Shown here: piece by piece, positions 43,661 through 52,127 of the stretch | How the letters are laid out: each line of letters opens with the position of its first letter | Position numbering within the stretch: position 1 is the first letter of the stretch | DNA from: Poriferisodalis sp965231925 | GTDB lineage: Bacteria; Actinomycetota; Acidimicrobiia; Acidimicrobiales; Poriferisodalaceae | Reading direction: 5' to 3' | NCBI GenBank assembly: GCA_965231925.1 | Contig: OZ246894.1 | Location: forward strand, 2,170,001 to 2,234,000 | DNA: 64,000 nt | Program-made: the position numbers and the translations under genes | The notes under the pieces: model-generated | The model's database searches: none | What the model saw: the letters and a program-made list of their open reading frames with translations, nothing else | What the model was told of the DNA's origin: nothing

Positions 43661-45933
43661 CCGGCTTTCGTCATCTCGCCGTCGAACGTGCTGCGTCGGC
43701 GACGCCGCGAACGAGGCCCGGCAACCATCGCCGCCGGGCGGCAGGCAGTCCCGAGGCGATCCCATCGGCTGCGAGCAGACTGGATGCGCGACTCGAGGTG
43801 CTGCGCATGCTCCTTGGCGCCTGCAACCGTCTGCGGCGCCGGAGGCTCAGAGGCAAAAGCCGCTTCCTGGGCGGCAGTGGCCAGAGCATGCATCTCGCCG
43901 GAATCGATGCGCAGCCGGCGGTCGACACGATCGGCGAATTCGGTATGCGTCTCCGCGGCCCGCTGGTCGATACCGAGACTGAACAGCGTCTCCGCAACGT
44001 CGTCCCACGCAGCGGCGATGGCGGCGCGCTCATCGTGACGGGCGCGGCGATGGTGCAGCGCTCGGCGGACGCGCACGACCGACGGCACGGTGATGAGCCA
44101 TCCGATGCCGACTGCCAGTACGGCGTAGAACGGCACGACGAGCCACTCCGACCAGCTGCCGGTGGGCGACTGTGAACCCTCGAAATCGAGGACGTCCACG
44201 AATCCTTCGAGATCGCCTGACAGTCCTTCCAGATCTTCGAGGCCCTGCGCCCCGATGAACCCGGAGCCCGCCTCGCCAGCCGCGTCTGGGTCGCCGGGCA
44301 CCACCTGCTGGGGTGCCACGCCGGTGTACACCACAGCCCCAGGCGCCCCGCGCCCCGGTGTGGGCTCGAAGTACACCCAGCGCCCCCCAATCCAGATCTC
44401 TGGCCACGCGTGATAGTGCTCGCCCCTGACCACGAAGGTGCCGTCGACGAGCTCGCCCGGCGTGAAACCCACAGCAACGCGCGAAGGCAATCCGATCGCT
44501 CGGGCCATCGCCGCGTAGGTGCCCGCGAATTGCTCGCAATAGCCGCGCCGTTCGGAGAACAAGAACTGTTCCATGCGTTCGGTGTCGTGCCCGCTGGGCA
44601 CCCGCAGCGCGTACACGAAGTTCTCGAGGAAGAAATTTTGCAGCGCCAGCGCCTTGGCATAGGGGCCCGTCGCGTCGGCTGTGACGTCAGCAGCGAGACC
44701 GGCGACGCGCTCGTTGAAGCCCTCCGGCAGCGCTAGGTACGTCTCGGCGATGTCGGGCGGAACGTCGTTGCCGGCCGCCACGAGCCCGGCGACGGAGGGA
44801 ACATCGGGATCCGAGTGGACGGTGTAGGTCATCCCGGGCTCGAGCTCATTGCTGTGCTGAGTAACCAGCGTGCCGGTTTCGGGGTCGTACAGCACATCAG
44901 GGCCGTGGTAGCCGACCGGCTCGTACGCGGCCGGCAGCCAGATGCTGTCGAGCGCCCCGACGGTGAACCGTTGGGTGAGCAGGTCGTCATCGGCGCGCGC
45001 TCCCAAGTGTCGGGTCGCATTTCCGTAGACCTGTTCGGATCCCCAGAAGGTCCCGTCGAAGCGGCTGAGGCCCGAGACCCTCCAATACGCGGGCGCGTCT
45101 GCTTGGACGCGGAACAGCTCTGCACCCGAGGTGCCCACCAAGCGACCTTGGGCGTTGACGAGGGGACTGATCGTCACGCGCGACGCGGGGGCGCTGCCAT
45201 CGAGGTCTTTCCATGAGACGATCGCCGGAGCGTCGCTGCCTGGCAGCAGTGGCACCAGCAGCGCTGCGCCCACCGCCGCGGCGGTGCCCAAGCGCAGCGC
45301 TGTACGCATCGGCACCGACGCACGCCGCTGCTCCGATGATCCGACCGGCGTGCGGTCGCCGGTGTGGTGGATGCCGTATGCGGCTGCGAAGGCGACGGCG
45401 CACACGATGACGGCGGCAGCGCTGCGAATGCGCCACGCATCGGTGCCCAATGCCCCCACGAATGCGAGCACGCCGAATGCTGGCAGCAATGCGGGACCCA
45501 TCGACTTCGCACGCAGCGCCAGCGTGTCAGCGACGAATGCTGCGAGCCAGACGGCGACGCCGCCGACTGCCAAGAACCCCGCAGTCGCAGGTGTCGGCGC
45601 CTCGACGATGCCGAATGCCCTCCATGCTGCGGCGATGTCAGCCGCGGCGTGACGGAGCGTCTCGGCGCTGGGCGCCACGCGCAGCCACAAAGTGTCGGAG
45701 TAGAGCGCCAGCCCTTCGACAATGATCAGCATCACCACTGACGCCGTCGCAGCCGCCGCGAGCGGCCAGCGCTGCCGCCTCGTCACTGCGGCCGACGCAT
45801 GCCCGCCGATCGCCAGGATCAGCCACAAGGGTGCGTAGTCCCACGTGTCGAAGAGCCGCCGAGCGATGAGTACGGACACCAGCGTCGCCAGCCACAGGGA
45901 GATCTCCACCTGCCAAAGACTTCGTCCCCTCAT
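43657..45933 (-). CDS. TgpA-like membrane protein with transglutaminase domain
   Basis: A 758-residue protein: N-terminal membrane domain with about six segments, a DUF3488-type extracellular region (ELFRVQADAPAYWRVSGLSR), and a transglutaminase core with catalytic Cys in SERRGYCEQFAGTYAAMARA, His in EHYHAWPEIWIGGRW and the third position as Glu in VYFEPTPGRG. A further TM (VVPFYAVLAVGIGWLITVPS) and DUF4129-like cytoplasmic tail follow. It is last in a MoxR-DUF58-TgpA operon and overlaps DUF58 by 4 nt. The substrate is unknown. Confidence 0.9.
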   Translation of the reverse strand: MRGRSLWQVEISLWLATLVSVLIARRLFDTWDYAPLWLILAIGGHASAAVTRRQRWPLAAAATASVVMLIIVEGLALYSDTLWLRVAPSAETLRHAAADIAAAWRAFGIVEAPTPATAGFLAVGGVAVWLAAFVADTLALRAKSMGPALLPAFGVLAFVGALGTDAWRIRSAAAVIVCAVAFAAAYGIHHTGDRTPVGSSEQRRASVPMRTALRLGTAAAVGAALLVPLLPGSDAPAIVSWKDLDGSAPASRVTISPLVNAQGRLVGTSGAELFRVQADAPAYWRVSGLSRFDGTFWGSEQVYGNATRHLGARADDDLLTQRFTVGALDSIWLPAAYEPVGYHGPDVLYDPETGTLVTQHSNELEPGMTYTVHSDPDVPSVAGLVAAGNDVPPDIAETYLALPEGFNERVAGLAADVTADATGPYAKALALQNFFLENFVYALRVPSGHDTERMEQFLFSERRGYCEQFAGTYAAMARAIGLPSRVAVGFTPGELVDGTFVVRGEHYHAWPEIWIGGRWVYFEPTPGRGAPGAVVYTGVAPQQVVPGDPDAAGEAGSGFIGAQGLEDLEGLSGDLEGFVDVLDFEGSQSPTGSWSEWLVVPFYAVLAVGIGWLITVPSVVRVRRALHHRRARHDERAAIAAAWDDVAETLFSLGIDQRAAETHTEFADRVDRRLRIDSGEMHALATAAQEAAFASEPPAPQTVAGAKEHAQHLESRIQSARSRWDRLGTACRPAAMVAGPRSRRRRRSTFDGEMTKAG

Positions 45934-47108
45934 GAGCGAACTGCTGCGGTCTGTTCAGACGCCTGGGCTGCTGCCCATTTGGGTCCGAGCTCGGTGGCGG
46001 AGGAGATGTCGAGGAATCTCGGACCGGCCGACGGCAGGGAATCGCCGGACCTGCAGATGCGGATGACCGTCATCGACGAGCTGCGCGTGCTTGCAGCTGC
46101 GATCGCCTCAGCATCCCGAGCCGCATCAAGGGCCGTCCCTCCGAGCACGACGACCACGGCGCCCACCGCAGTGGCCGCTGCGGCTGCGAGTGCGCTGCGC
46201 AACGATCCCGATGCCGAAGGGGAGACGTCGGCGAGGTGGTCGAACAGCTGTGCCAAGCCTTCCCCCGAGGTCACGAAGCCCGTATCCGCCCCAGCGACCG
46301 TGAGCAACCGGAGCGGATCGTGCCGAGCGGCGCAGGCGAGCACCACGCTGGCCGCGGCCGACACGGCCAGCTCGAAACGAGCTTCGTCGAAGGCGGTACT
46401 GCGGGTGTCGAGCATCACCGTGACCCGGCTGCGGCGGGGGACCTCGTCTTCGCGCACCATGGGACGGCCGAGACGGGCAGTCGACGGCCAGTGAATGCGG
46501 CGGATATCGTCGCCAGCCGTGTAGTCGCGCAGTGCGTAGAAATCTTCCCCGATGCGTTGCAGCGTGTGAGCGGCGGCTGCGAGTCCCAGCGGCTCAGGGC
46601 CCCGAGCAAGGCGTGGCGGCACCAGTGTCTGCGTCGCGGGATACACGACGAGCGTCGTCCGCGGGCCGGACCCGATCGGGGTGCGCGACAAGCCCAACGG
46701 ATCGACGACATCGACCACCGCCGGACCGATCTCCAGTCGACCCCGGCGCTGCGTCGGCAGCAGGTACGACGTGTTCAGGCGCTCTGCGGCGAGCAACGGG
46801 CCGACGCGCAGTCGTGCCCCGAGCGTGCCGCTGACCGGGTCGGTCACATGCAGCACCGGGGATGGCCCGCCCAGGTTGGTGAGGGCGAGTTGCACCCGTG
46901 CTTTGCCGCCTGCGTGGACCCGCACAGGCTGCACCGAGCGCTGGATCCGCAGACGGATCCTGCGCGTGCGAGTCCATACCGCAGCGCTGCAGACCAGCGC
47001 GATGCCCGCGACGGCAAGAACGAGCAGCTCGCCCATGCCGAAGAGGCGCCCAGCTCCAGCGGCCACGACAGAGCCCATCCCCACCGAGAGGCCCCGCCGT
47101 GTCAGCAT
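45930..47108 (-). CDS. DUF58 domain protein
   Basis: A 392-residue protein with two N-terminal membrane segments (MGSVVAAGAGRLFGMGELLV; LAVAGIALVCSAAVW), a beta-sandwich, then the DUF58 signature LRDYTAGDDIRRIHWPSTAR and RSRVTVMLDTRSTA, and a von Willebrand A-like C-terminus. Such proteins act with a MoxR ATPase. Its stop overlaps the transglutaminase gene start (ATGA). Confidence 0.9.
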   Translation of the reverse strand: MLTRRGLSVGMGSVVAAGAGRLFGMGELLVLAVAGIALVCSAAVWTRTRRIRLRIQRSVQPVRVHAGGKARVQLALTNLGGPSPVLHVTDPVSGTLGARLRVGPLLAAERLNTSYLLPTQRRGRLEIGPAVVDVVDPLGLSRTPIGSGPRTTLVVYPATQTLVPPRLARGPEPLGLAAAAHTLQRIGEDFYALRDYTAGDDIRRIHWPSTARLGRPMVREDEVPRRSRVTVMLDTRSTAFDEARFELAVSAAASVVLACAARHDPLRLLTVAGADTGFVTSGEGLAQLFDHLADVSPSASGSLRSALAAAAATAVGAVVVVLGGTALDAARDAEAIAAASTRSSSMTVIRICRSGDSLPSAGPRFLDISSATELGPKWAAAQASEQTAAVRS

Positions 47109-47136
47109 GCGACCCCCCGGGGCATCGAAACGAGCG

Positions 47137-48159
47137 TCAGCCGGCGGCGGTGGGCACGGCGACGGCTTCGAAGACGTCGCGCAGCGCTGTCTGGGGCGTC
47201 AAGCCCTGCAGTTGTGCGTCAGGGCTCAGTCTGATCCTGTGCGCGAGCACCGGTTCGGCGACAGCTTTCACGTCGTCGGGCACCACGTAGTTCCGGCCCG
47301 CAGCGAGTGCGCGTGCCTGGGAAACTCGCTGGAGATCGAGTGTCGCACGCGGGCTGATGCCCAGCGTGATCGTGCCGCGCTGTCGTGAGGCGTCGGCCAC
47401 GGCGACGATGTAGCGGCGCAGCACCGGCGCGACATGGACCTCGGTGACGGTGCGCGCCATGGCGAGCACCTCGCCTGCGGTCGCAACCGGTTCGAGCGAG
47501 ATCTCCGTCGTGCCGTCGTGGAGATTGAGCACCTCGATGGCCGAGTCAGCGTCGGGGTAGCCGATGCTGATCCGCATGAGAAACCGATCGAGCTGTGATT
47601 CGGGCAGCGGGTAAGTGCCCTCATGCTCAATCGGGTTCTGGGTGGCGATCACCATGAACGGCTGGCCGAGCGGGCGGGTCGTGCGGTCGGTGGTGACCTG
47701 GCGTTCCTGCATCGCCTCGAGCAGCGCCGCCTGCGTCTTCGGTGAGGCCCGGTTGATCTCGTCGACGAGCACGATGCTGGAGAACAGCGCGCCGGAACGG
47801 AACTCGAAGGTGCGCTCGCGCTCGTCCCACACGTTCACGCCGATGACATCGGACGGCAGAACGTCGGGCGTGAACTGAATCCGCCCGAACGGTGCGTCGA
47901 TCGAGGCTGCCAGCGACTTGGCGAGACTGGTCTTGCCGACGCCAGGCACGTCTTCGATCAGCAGATGCCCATCGCACAACAGGCACAGCAGCGAGAGTCC
48001 GACGGCGTCGGTCTTGCCGCGGATCACCTGCTCCACATTCGCCGTGATCCGCTCGAACGTCTGCCGGAACGTCTCGGCATCGGCCACGTGCGTTTGCGGG
48101 GCGGTGTGATTGCGCACGGCAGCTGACTTTCGGGGATGAGACGGGGAACGATCTGGCAC
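47137..48159 (-). CDS. MoxR-family AAA+ ATPase
   Basis: A 340-residue ATPase. Walker A is LIEDVPGVGKTSLAKSLAAS, Walker B SSIVLVDEINRASPKTQAAL, with sensor MVIATQNPIEHEGTYPLPES and arginine-containing QLDRFLMRISIGYP. A C-terminal lid (ISPRATLDLQRVSQARALAA) follows. MoxR proteins act as chaperone-like ATPases for the vWA proteins beside them. The GTG start at 48159 has a 25-residue polar leader before the conserved region; an internal start is possible. Confidence 0.92.
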   Translation of the reverse strand: MPDRSPSHPRKSAAVRNHTAPQTHVADAETFRQTFERITANVEQVIRGKTDAVGLSLLCLLCDGHLLIEDVPGVGKTSLAKSLAASIDAPFGRIQFTPDVLPSDVIGVNVWDERERTFEFRSGALFSSIVLVDEINRASPKTQAALLEAMQERQVTTDRTTRPLGQPFMVIATQNPIEHEGTYPLPESQLDRFLMRISIGYPDADSAIEVLNLHDGTTEISLEPVATAGEVLAMARTVTEVHVAPVLRRYIVAVADASRQRGTITLGISPRATLDLQRVSQARALAAGRNYVVPDDVKAVAEPVLAHRIRLSPDAQLQGLTPQTALRDVFEAVAVPTAAG

Positions 48160-48202
48160 GCTGGTGTCGGCAGGCTCAGAACGCTCTGAGGCTACTCAGC
48201 GT

Positions 48203-48306
48203 GGCCGCTTGGGCTCTGTGCTTCCCGCTTTTGTTCGCTGCGCTCACGGGCCGCTTGGGCCTGTGCTTCCCGCTTTTGTTCGCTGCGCTCACGGGCCGCT
48301 TGGGCC
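48203..48306. repeat. 45-bp tandem duplication of the dispersed intergenic repeat
   Basis: GCTTCCCGCTTTTGTTCGCT, then GCGCTCACGGGCCGCTTGGG, occurs twice with period 45 bp (starts 48220 and 48265), with partial flanking copies. It is related to the repeats at 4968, 32873 and 41062, but lacks the hairpin. It lies between the divergent moxR gene and the small gene at 48333. Confidence 0.7.
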
Positions 48307-48332
48307 CCGGGCTCAGCATCTAAGGTGGCCCG

Positions 48333-48620
48333 GTGCGCCGACCACGTACTCTGCACAGCCTTCGCTTGGGGGCGACGCTGGTTGCGGTGGCAACGCGCCC
48401 GTATCTGTGGATCACTGCGGCGAGCGCCATGAGGCGACTGGTTCCGCATCGCTGGTGGACCCGAGCGCCGTTTTTGCCGCTGCCTCACCGTGACTATGTG
48501 CGATTCCGCCTGCTGACTGCGGTCGGCAGCGACGCGGATGCGGCCGCGGAACCCTCCGATCTGATCCAATGGCTGGAATGGTGCCGACGTTGGCCGGCCG
48601 CCGTTGCGGTTCGCACATGA
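48333..48620 (+). CDS. small basic protein, unknown function
   Basis: A 95-residue protein from a GTG: RRPRTLHSLRLGATLVAVAT, then RRLVPHRWWTRAPFLPLPHR and LLTAVGSDADAAAEPSDLIQ, with WLEWCRRWP near the end. No family is recognised. The overlap of its stop with an ATG that leads, by two tiny ORFs, to the HNH gene supports translation. Confidence 0.55.
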   Translation: MRRPRTLHSLRLGATLVAVATRPYLWITAASAMRRLVPHRWWTRAPFLPLPHRDYVRFRLLTAVGSDADAAAEPSDLIQWLEWCRRWPAAVAVRT

Positions 48621-48639
48621 CATGAGGTCCGTGACATGA
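48617..48639 (+). other. chain of two minimal ORFs linking 48333-48620 to the HNH gene
   Basis: ATG 48617 overlaps the upstream stop (ATGA) and reads M-T-stop. That stop overlaps ATG 48622 (ATGA), which reads M-R-S-V-T-stop. This second stop overlaps the ATG of the HNH gene at 48636 (ATGA). Three consecutive 4-nt overlaps thus span a 15-nt gap. Confidence 0.4.
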
Positions 48640-49271
48640 CTTCACCGGGAGCCGTCGCGTATGCGTCGCAATCGGTTGGCGATGCGGCCAAGGCATACGG
48701 CACACGCAATGGCCATCGGGTCCTGCGGGACCCGAAGGTCGCACGGGCTCGTTCCGTGCTGTCGGATCGGACGCTGGTGCTCAACGTCACCTACCAGCCC
48801 TTGTCGATCACGACCGTGCGACGCGCCCTGCTGCTCGTGCTGGCGGGCAAAGCCGACGTCATCCACGCCCGGCCGGGCAGCATTCGTTCGCCGCGCCTGA
48901 CGATGTCTGCGCCTTCGATCGTGCGGCTGAGGCACCACGCACGGGCGCCGTACCGCCGACGGGCGCCGCTGCACCGGCGGGCGGTGTTCGCCCGCGACGC
49001 CTACCGCTGCCAGTACTGCGGGAATCGGGCGGAGTGCATCGACCATGTTCACCCCCGCAGCCGCGGCGGTGAACACACGTGGGAAAACGTGGTGGCCTGC
49101 TGCCGGGCTTGCAACGTGGGCAAGGGCGACTCGTTGCTGTCGGATGGCCGCTACCGGCTGCGCCAGACTCCCTACGCTCCCGAACCGCTTGCTGTCGTGG
49201 CCGCAATGCGAGGCGACGCCCCCGCAGAGTGGACCGACTATCTCGCAGACCTGCGTCCTCAGCTCGTCTGA
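48636..49271 (+). CDS. HNH endonuclease family protein
   Basis: A 211-residue HNH protein. An N-terminal region with LNVTYQPLSITTVRRALLLV and GKADVIHARP is typical of the actinobacterial/cyanobacterial family. The nuclease core is FARDAYRCQYCGNRAECIDH, VHPRSRGGEHTWENVVACCR and ACNVGKGDSLL, with two CxxC pairs. Cellular role is unknown. It is conserved and chromosomal in character, unlike the DUF222-HNH gene at 5209. Confidence 0.88.
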   Translation: MTSPGAVAYASQSVGDAAKAYGTRNGHRVLRDPKVARARSVLSDRTLVLNVTYQPLSITTVRRALLLVLAGKADVIHARPGSIRSPRLTMSAPSIVRLRHHARAPYRRRAPLHRRAVFARDAYRCQYCGNRAECIDHVHPRSRGGEHTWENVVACCRACNVGKGDSLLSDGRYRLRQTPYAPEPLAVVAAMRGDAPAEWTDYLADLRPQLV

Positions 49272-49284
49272 GTGGACTCGCAGC

Positions 49285-49350
49285 ATGCCTGAGCGGCTGA
49301 GCCCACAGGCGCAGCCATGGCCCGGGCGGTCTGCCATCGTGGGCCTGTGA
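49285..49350 (+). CDS. 21-codon bridging mini-ORF (putative)
   Basis: An ATG 14 nt after the HNH stop encodes MPERLSPQAQPWPGRSAIVG plus Leu. Its TGA overlaps the GTG start of the lipoate-ligase-like gene (GTGA). Similar in design to the bridges at 21285 and 36023. Confidence 0.3.
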   Translation: MPERLSPQAQPWPGRSAIVGL

Positions 49351-50000
49351 GTGCGTGGGTACGCGACGAATGGCAGGCGTCCGCCGGGCTGCTGCATGCG
49401 CGCCCGATGCCGCGGGACGGCCGACGTCGCATCTCAAGGTTGCTCCCGACCGCGCCCGCCGTGGTCTTGGGCTCTGCGAGCCCTGATCCCTATGGCGGCA
49501 TGCGCAACGACCTGGTTCGCCGGCGCAGTGGCGGGGGACTGGTGTGGCTCGACCCCGCAGCGATCGTGTGGGTGGACGTCTTCGTGCCAGCGGAGGATCC
49601 GCTGTGGCGATCAGACGTCAGCCAGGCATTCCATTGGCTGGGGCGCCGGTTGGCCATGGCGTTCTCGCACGTGGGCGTGCCTGCGAGCACGCATCGGGGT
49701 CCCTACGAGGCGGGCCCATCGCAGGGCCTGGTGTGCTTCGCGTCGCTGGGTCCGGGCGAAGTCACCGCAGGCGGCCGGAAGCTGGTCGGCGTGTCTCAGC
49801 GTCGTACCCGCGAGGGAAGCCGCTTCCAATGCCTCGCCTATGAGCGATTCGAGCTCGGGCCCCTGGCGTCGGCCGTGGATTCCGGCACGTCAGATCTGAT
49901 CCGCGATCGCGCGGCGGGCTGGGCGGACTTCGGCGTCAGCAACTCGCCTTCGGAGGTCGCCCGGCTGCTCATGGGGTTCATCACCGAGCACGGCGCCTGA
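49347..50000 (+). CDS. lipoate-protein ligase A-like / BPL-LplA domain protein
   Basis: A 217-residue protein of the biotin/lipoate ligase fold: LVRRRSGGGLVWLDPAAIVW (the RRxSGGGxV lipoate motif), VCFASLGPGEVTAGGRKLVG with the putative catalytic Lys, then SQRRTREGSRFQC. It is shorter than E. coli LplA and lacks a C-terminal domain, so it may be a ligase-like transferase. Start GTG 49347 overlaps the stop of a bridging ORF. It precedes mraZ by 235 bp. Confidence 0.78.
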   Translation: MSAWVRDEWQASAGLLHARPMPRDGRRRISRLLPTAPAVVLGSASPDPYGGMRNDLVRRRSGGGLVWLDPAAIVWVDVFVPAEDPLWRSDVSQAFHWLGRRLAMAFSHVGVPASTHRGPYEAGPSQGLVCFASLGPGEVTAGGRKLVGVSQRRTREGSRFQCLAYERFELGPLASAVDSGTSDLIRDRAAGWADFGVSNSPSEVARLLMGFITEHGA

Positions 50001-50048
50001 AGCTCTCCGGCGCGCCCGTGGCGGGGCGCCATGTCCCGCGGCGTTGGC

Positions 50049-50113
50049 GAGCACGGCCGGCGACGGCGGCGAGCAGAGCCGGCGACGGCGGCGAGCAGAG
50101 CCGGCGACGGGCG
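50049..50113. repeat. 22-bp tandem repeat upstream of mraZ, three units
   Basis: Units begin at 50049, 50071 and 50093 (GAGCAGAGCCGGCGACGGCG and a closely related first unit). It is non-coding, between the lipoate-ligase-like stop and the mraZ promoter region. Confidence 0.75.
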
Positions 50114-50138
50114 ACTTGGCACATTCGGGGTGGACACA

Positions 50139-50178
50139 GTGGGTGTTTGACCCATAAAGTGGTGCCAAGTGGTTTACG
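50139..50178 (+). promoter_or_regulatory. putative MraZ-binding boxes and dcw promoter
   Basis: AGTGG occurs at 50139, 50159 and 50169, so spacings are multiples of 10 bp and fall on one DNA face. MraZ is known to bind spaced TGGG/GTGG-type repeats in its own promoter. TTGACC at 50148 is a candidate -35 lying between the boxes. The region ends about 60 bp before mraZ. The assignment is inference from pattern and place. Confidence 0.5.
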
Positions 50179-50235
50179 GGGGTACAGATGCCCATGTGAT
50201 CCCGGTTCCGATCCGAGCGCTGCGGAGGCCCTGCG

Positions 50236-50682
50236 TTGGAGAGTCTGTTCGTCGGTCAGCATGAGCACGCGCTCGACACGAAGGGCCGCATCGTGCTCCC
50301 AGTGGGCTTTCGCGGTTCCTTTGAGCCGTCCGGCTTTCTGATCAAGCACAGCGAGGGCTGTCTCGCGCTCATGACACCGGATCGGTTCGGCGAGATCGCG
50401 GGCCAGATGTCGGAGCGATCCCACTCCGGCGGACCGCACGGACGCGCAGCGAAGCGCTCATTTGGTGCCGGAGCTGCGCGGGTCCTGCCCGACAAGCAGG
50501 GCCGCATCGCGATTCCCGAGGAATTGCGCCGATTCGCCGGACTGCAGCGCGACTGCGTCGTGATCGGCGCCATCGACGAAGTCGAGATCTGGGATGCGGG
50601 TCGCTGGCAAGAGATGAACGCCCAGGGCGAATCGCTGCTGGCGTCGCCCGAGAGCGGCGACGAACCATCGGAGCTGGCGTGA
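50236..50682 (+). CDS. mraZ: transcriptional regulator MraZ
   Basis: A 148-residue protein of two AbrB/SpoVT-like repeats: QHEHALDTKGRIVLPVGFRG and RVLPDKQGRIAIPEELRRFA. It represses its own dcw promoter. The start is a TTG at 50236, supported by GGAGG 8 nt upstream (50224-50228) and by the conserved first residues. A Ser/Gly/Arg insertion lies between the two repeats. It overlaps rsmH as GTGA and opens the dcw cluster. Confidence 0.95.
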   Translation: MESLFVGQHEHALDTKGRIVLPVGFRGSFEPSGFLIKHSEGCLALMTPDRFGEIAGQMSERSHSGGPHGRAAKRSFGAGAARVLPDKQGRIAIPEELRRFAGLQRDCVVIGAIDEVEIWDAGRWQEMNAQGESLLASPESGDEPSELA

Positions 50683-51635
50683 GCGCCGCCGTCGCCGCCC
50701 GGTCCTTCCACGAACCCGTCATGATCGATGAGATCACCGAGCTGTTCGCTCCCGTCGAGGACGGCCTGTTCGTCGATGCGACGCTCGGGGGTGGCGGCCA
50801 TGCAGTGGCGCTCCTGGATCAGCATCCTGGGCGGAGGCTGCTCGGGATCGATCGCGATCCCGAGGCAATAGCGGCCGCACAGGAGCGTCTCGCGGCGTTC
50901 GGAGACCGCGTCACGTTCTGCTGCGAACGGTTTGACCGCCTCGGCGAGCTGGTTGATGCGGCCCCGACGGGTCCGCTCATGGGCGTGCTGTTCGACTTCG
51001 GCGTCAGCAGCCACCAGCTGGATTCGCGCGAGCGCGGTTTCTCGCATCGATACGACGCTCCGCTGGACATGCGCATGGACGCACGCTCCGGACGCGACGC
51101 GCAACTCGTCGTCAATACCTACGAGCTCGCTGAACTGCGCGAGCTGTTGAGGCACCACGCCGGCGAGCGGTACGCCCACCGCATCGCTGCCGCAATCGTG
51201 GCCGCCAGGCCATTGCACACGACCGCACAGCTCGCCGACGTCGTCAAGTCGGCGGTGCCTGCTGCGGCCCGGCGCGGCCGGCGCCATCCGGCCATGCGCA
51301 CGTTCGCGGCGATCCGCATCGAAGTGAACGACGAACTCAACCTCATCGAACCCGCAATGCGAGCCGCGCTCGCGCGCCTGCAGCCACGCGGGCGCCTCGC
51401 AACGCTCACCTATCACTCAGGAGAAGACAGCACCGTGAAGATCATTCTGCGAGAAGCAGCCGACGGCGTCTGCGAATGCCCGTCGACATTGCCGTGCATC
51501 TGTGGCGCGGCGCCCACTGTTCGCCTGCTGCGTCGCAAGGTCACCCGGCCCAGCGCGGCCGAGGTGGAGCGGAACCCGCGCGCCGCCAGCGCCCTGCTGC
51601 GTGCCGCTGAGCGGCTCGAACCAGCCCGTCACTGA
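50679..51635 (+). CDS. rsmH: 16S rRNA (cytosine-1402-N4)-methyltransferase
   Basis: A 318-residue SAM enzyme. Motif I is FVDATLGGGGHAVALLDQHP, followed by LLGIDRDPEAIAAAQERLAA, LFDFGVSSHQLDSRERGFSH, DAPLDMRMD, and near the end YHSGEDSTVKIILREAA. It methylates C1402 in the ribosomal P site. The C-terminal Cys cluster (CECPSTLPCICG) is typical of actinobacterial members. The start is GTG, overlapping mraZ. Confidence 0.95.
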   Translation: MSAAVAARSFHEPVMIDEITELFAPVEDGLFVDATLGGGGHAVALLDQHPGRRLLGIDRDPEAIAAAQERLAAFGDRVTFCCERFDRLGELVDAAPTGPLMGVLFDFGVSSHQLDSRERGFSHRYDAPLDMRMDARSGRDAQLVVNTYELAELRELLRHHAGERYAHRIAAAIVAARPLHTTAQLADVVKSAVPAAARRGRRHPAMRTFAAIRIEVNDELNLIEPAMRAALARLQPRGRLATLTYHSGEDSTVKIILREAADGVCECPSTLPCICGAAPTVRLLRRKVTRPSAAEVERNPRAASALLRAAERLEPARH

Positions 51636-51668
51636 TCACCCCGCCCTCCCGGATCCGAGCATCGTTCG

Positions 51669-52127
51669 ATGGCCCTCGCCACCGCCCATCTCACCGTCGC
51701 GGATGCCCCGCCGCCGCTGGTGCGGGTGCCTGCGCGACGCGCGGCGGGGCTGCGCCTCGTGGGCGTCACTGCGTTGCTGGCGGCTGCAGCGATCACGGTG
51801 CTTGCGGGACTCGCGGTGTTTCACTCGGTGCTCGCCGCGGGTCAATATCGCCTGTCGGAATTGGAATCGGGGATCGCCACCGAGCGGGAACGCCTGATCG
51901 ATCTCCGCTATGAGCTCCAGATGCTGCATGGCCCTGCGGAGATCGAATTGATGGGGATCGGCGCGCTCGGCCTCGTCAATGCTCCCGATCCGATCGACGT
52001 GCGGATCGAGCCGCGTCACATCGCGGCGGTAGATCCGCCGCAAATCAGCACGCGTCAAGGCGGGGACTGGCTCTCGATCAAGACGCTGCTGACCGACGCG
52101 TCTACAGCGCATGACCGACGTTCTTGA
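51669..52127 (+). CDS. ftsL: FtsL-like division protein
   Basis: A 152-residue bitopic protein by position and form: polar N-terminus, one TM segment (LVGVTALLAAAAITVLAGLA), then a heptad stretch (LSELESGIATERERLIDLRY) and a short C-terminus. FtsL sequences are poorly conserved; assignment rests on place between rsmH and ftsI. It would join FtsQ and the FtsB-type subunit in the septal complex. It overlaps ftsI by 17 nt. Confidence 0.8.
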   Translation: MALATAHLTVADAPPPLVRVPARRAAGLRLVGVTALLAAAAITVLAGLAVFHSVLAAGQYRLSELESGIATERERLIDLRYELQMLHGPAEIELMGIGALGLVNAPDPIDVRIEPRHIAAVDPPQISTRQGGDWLSIKTLLTDASTAHDRRS

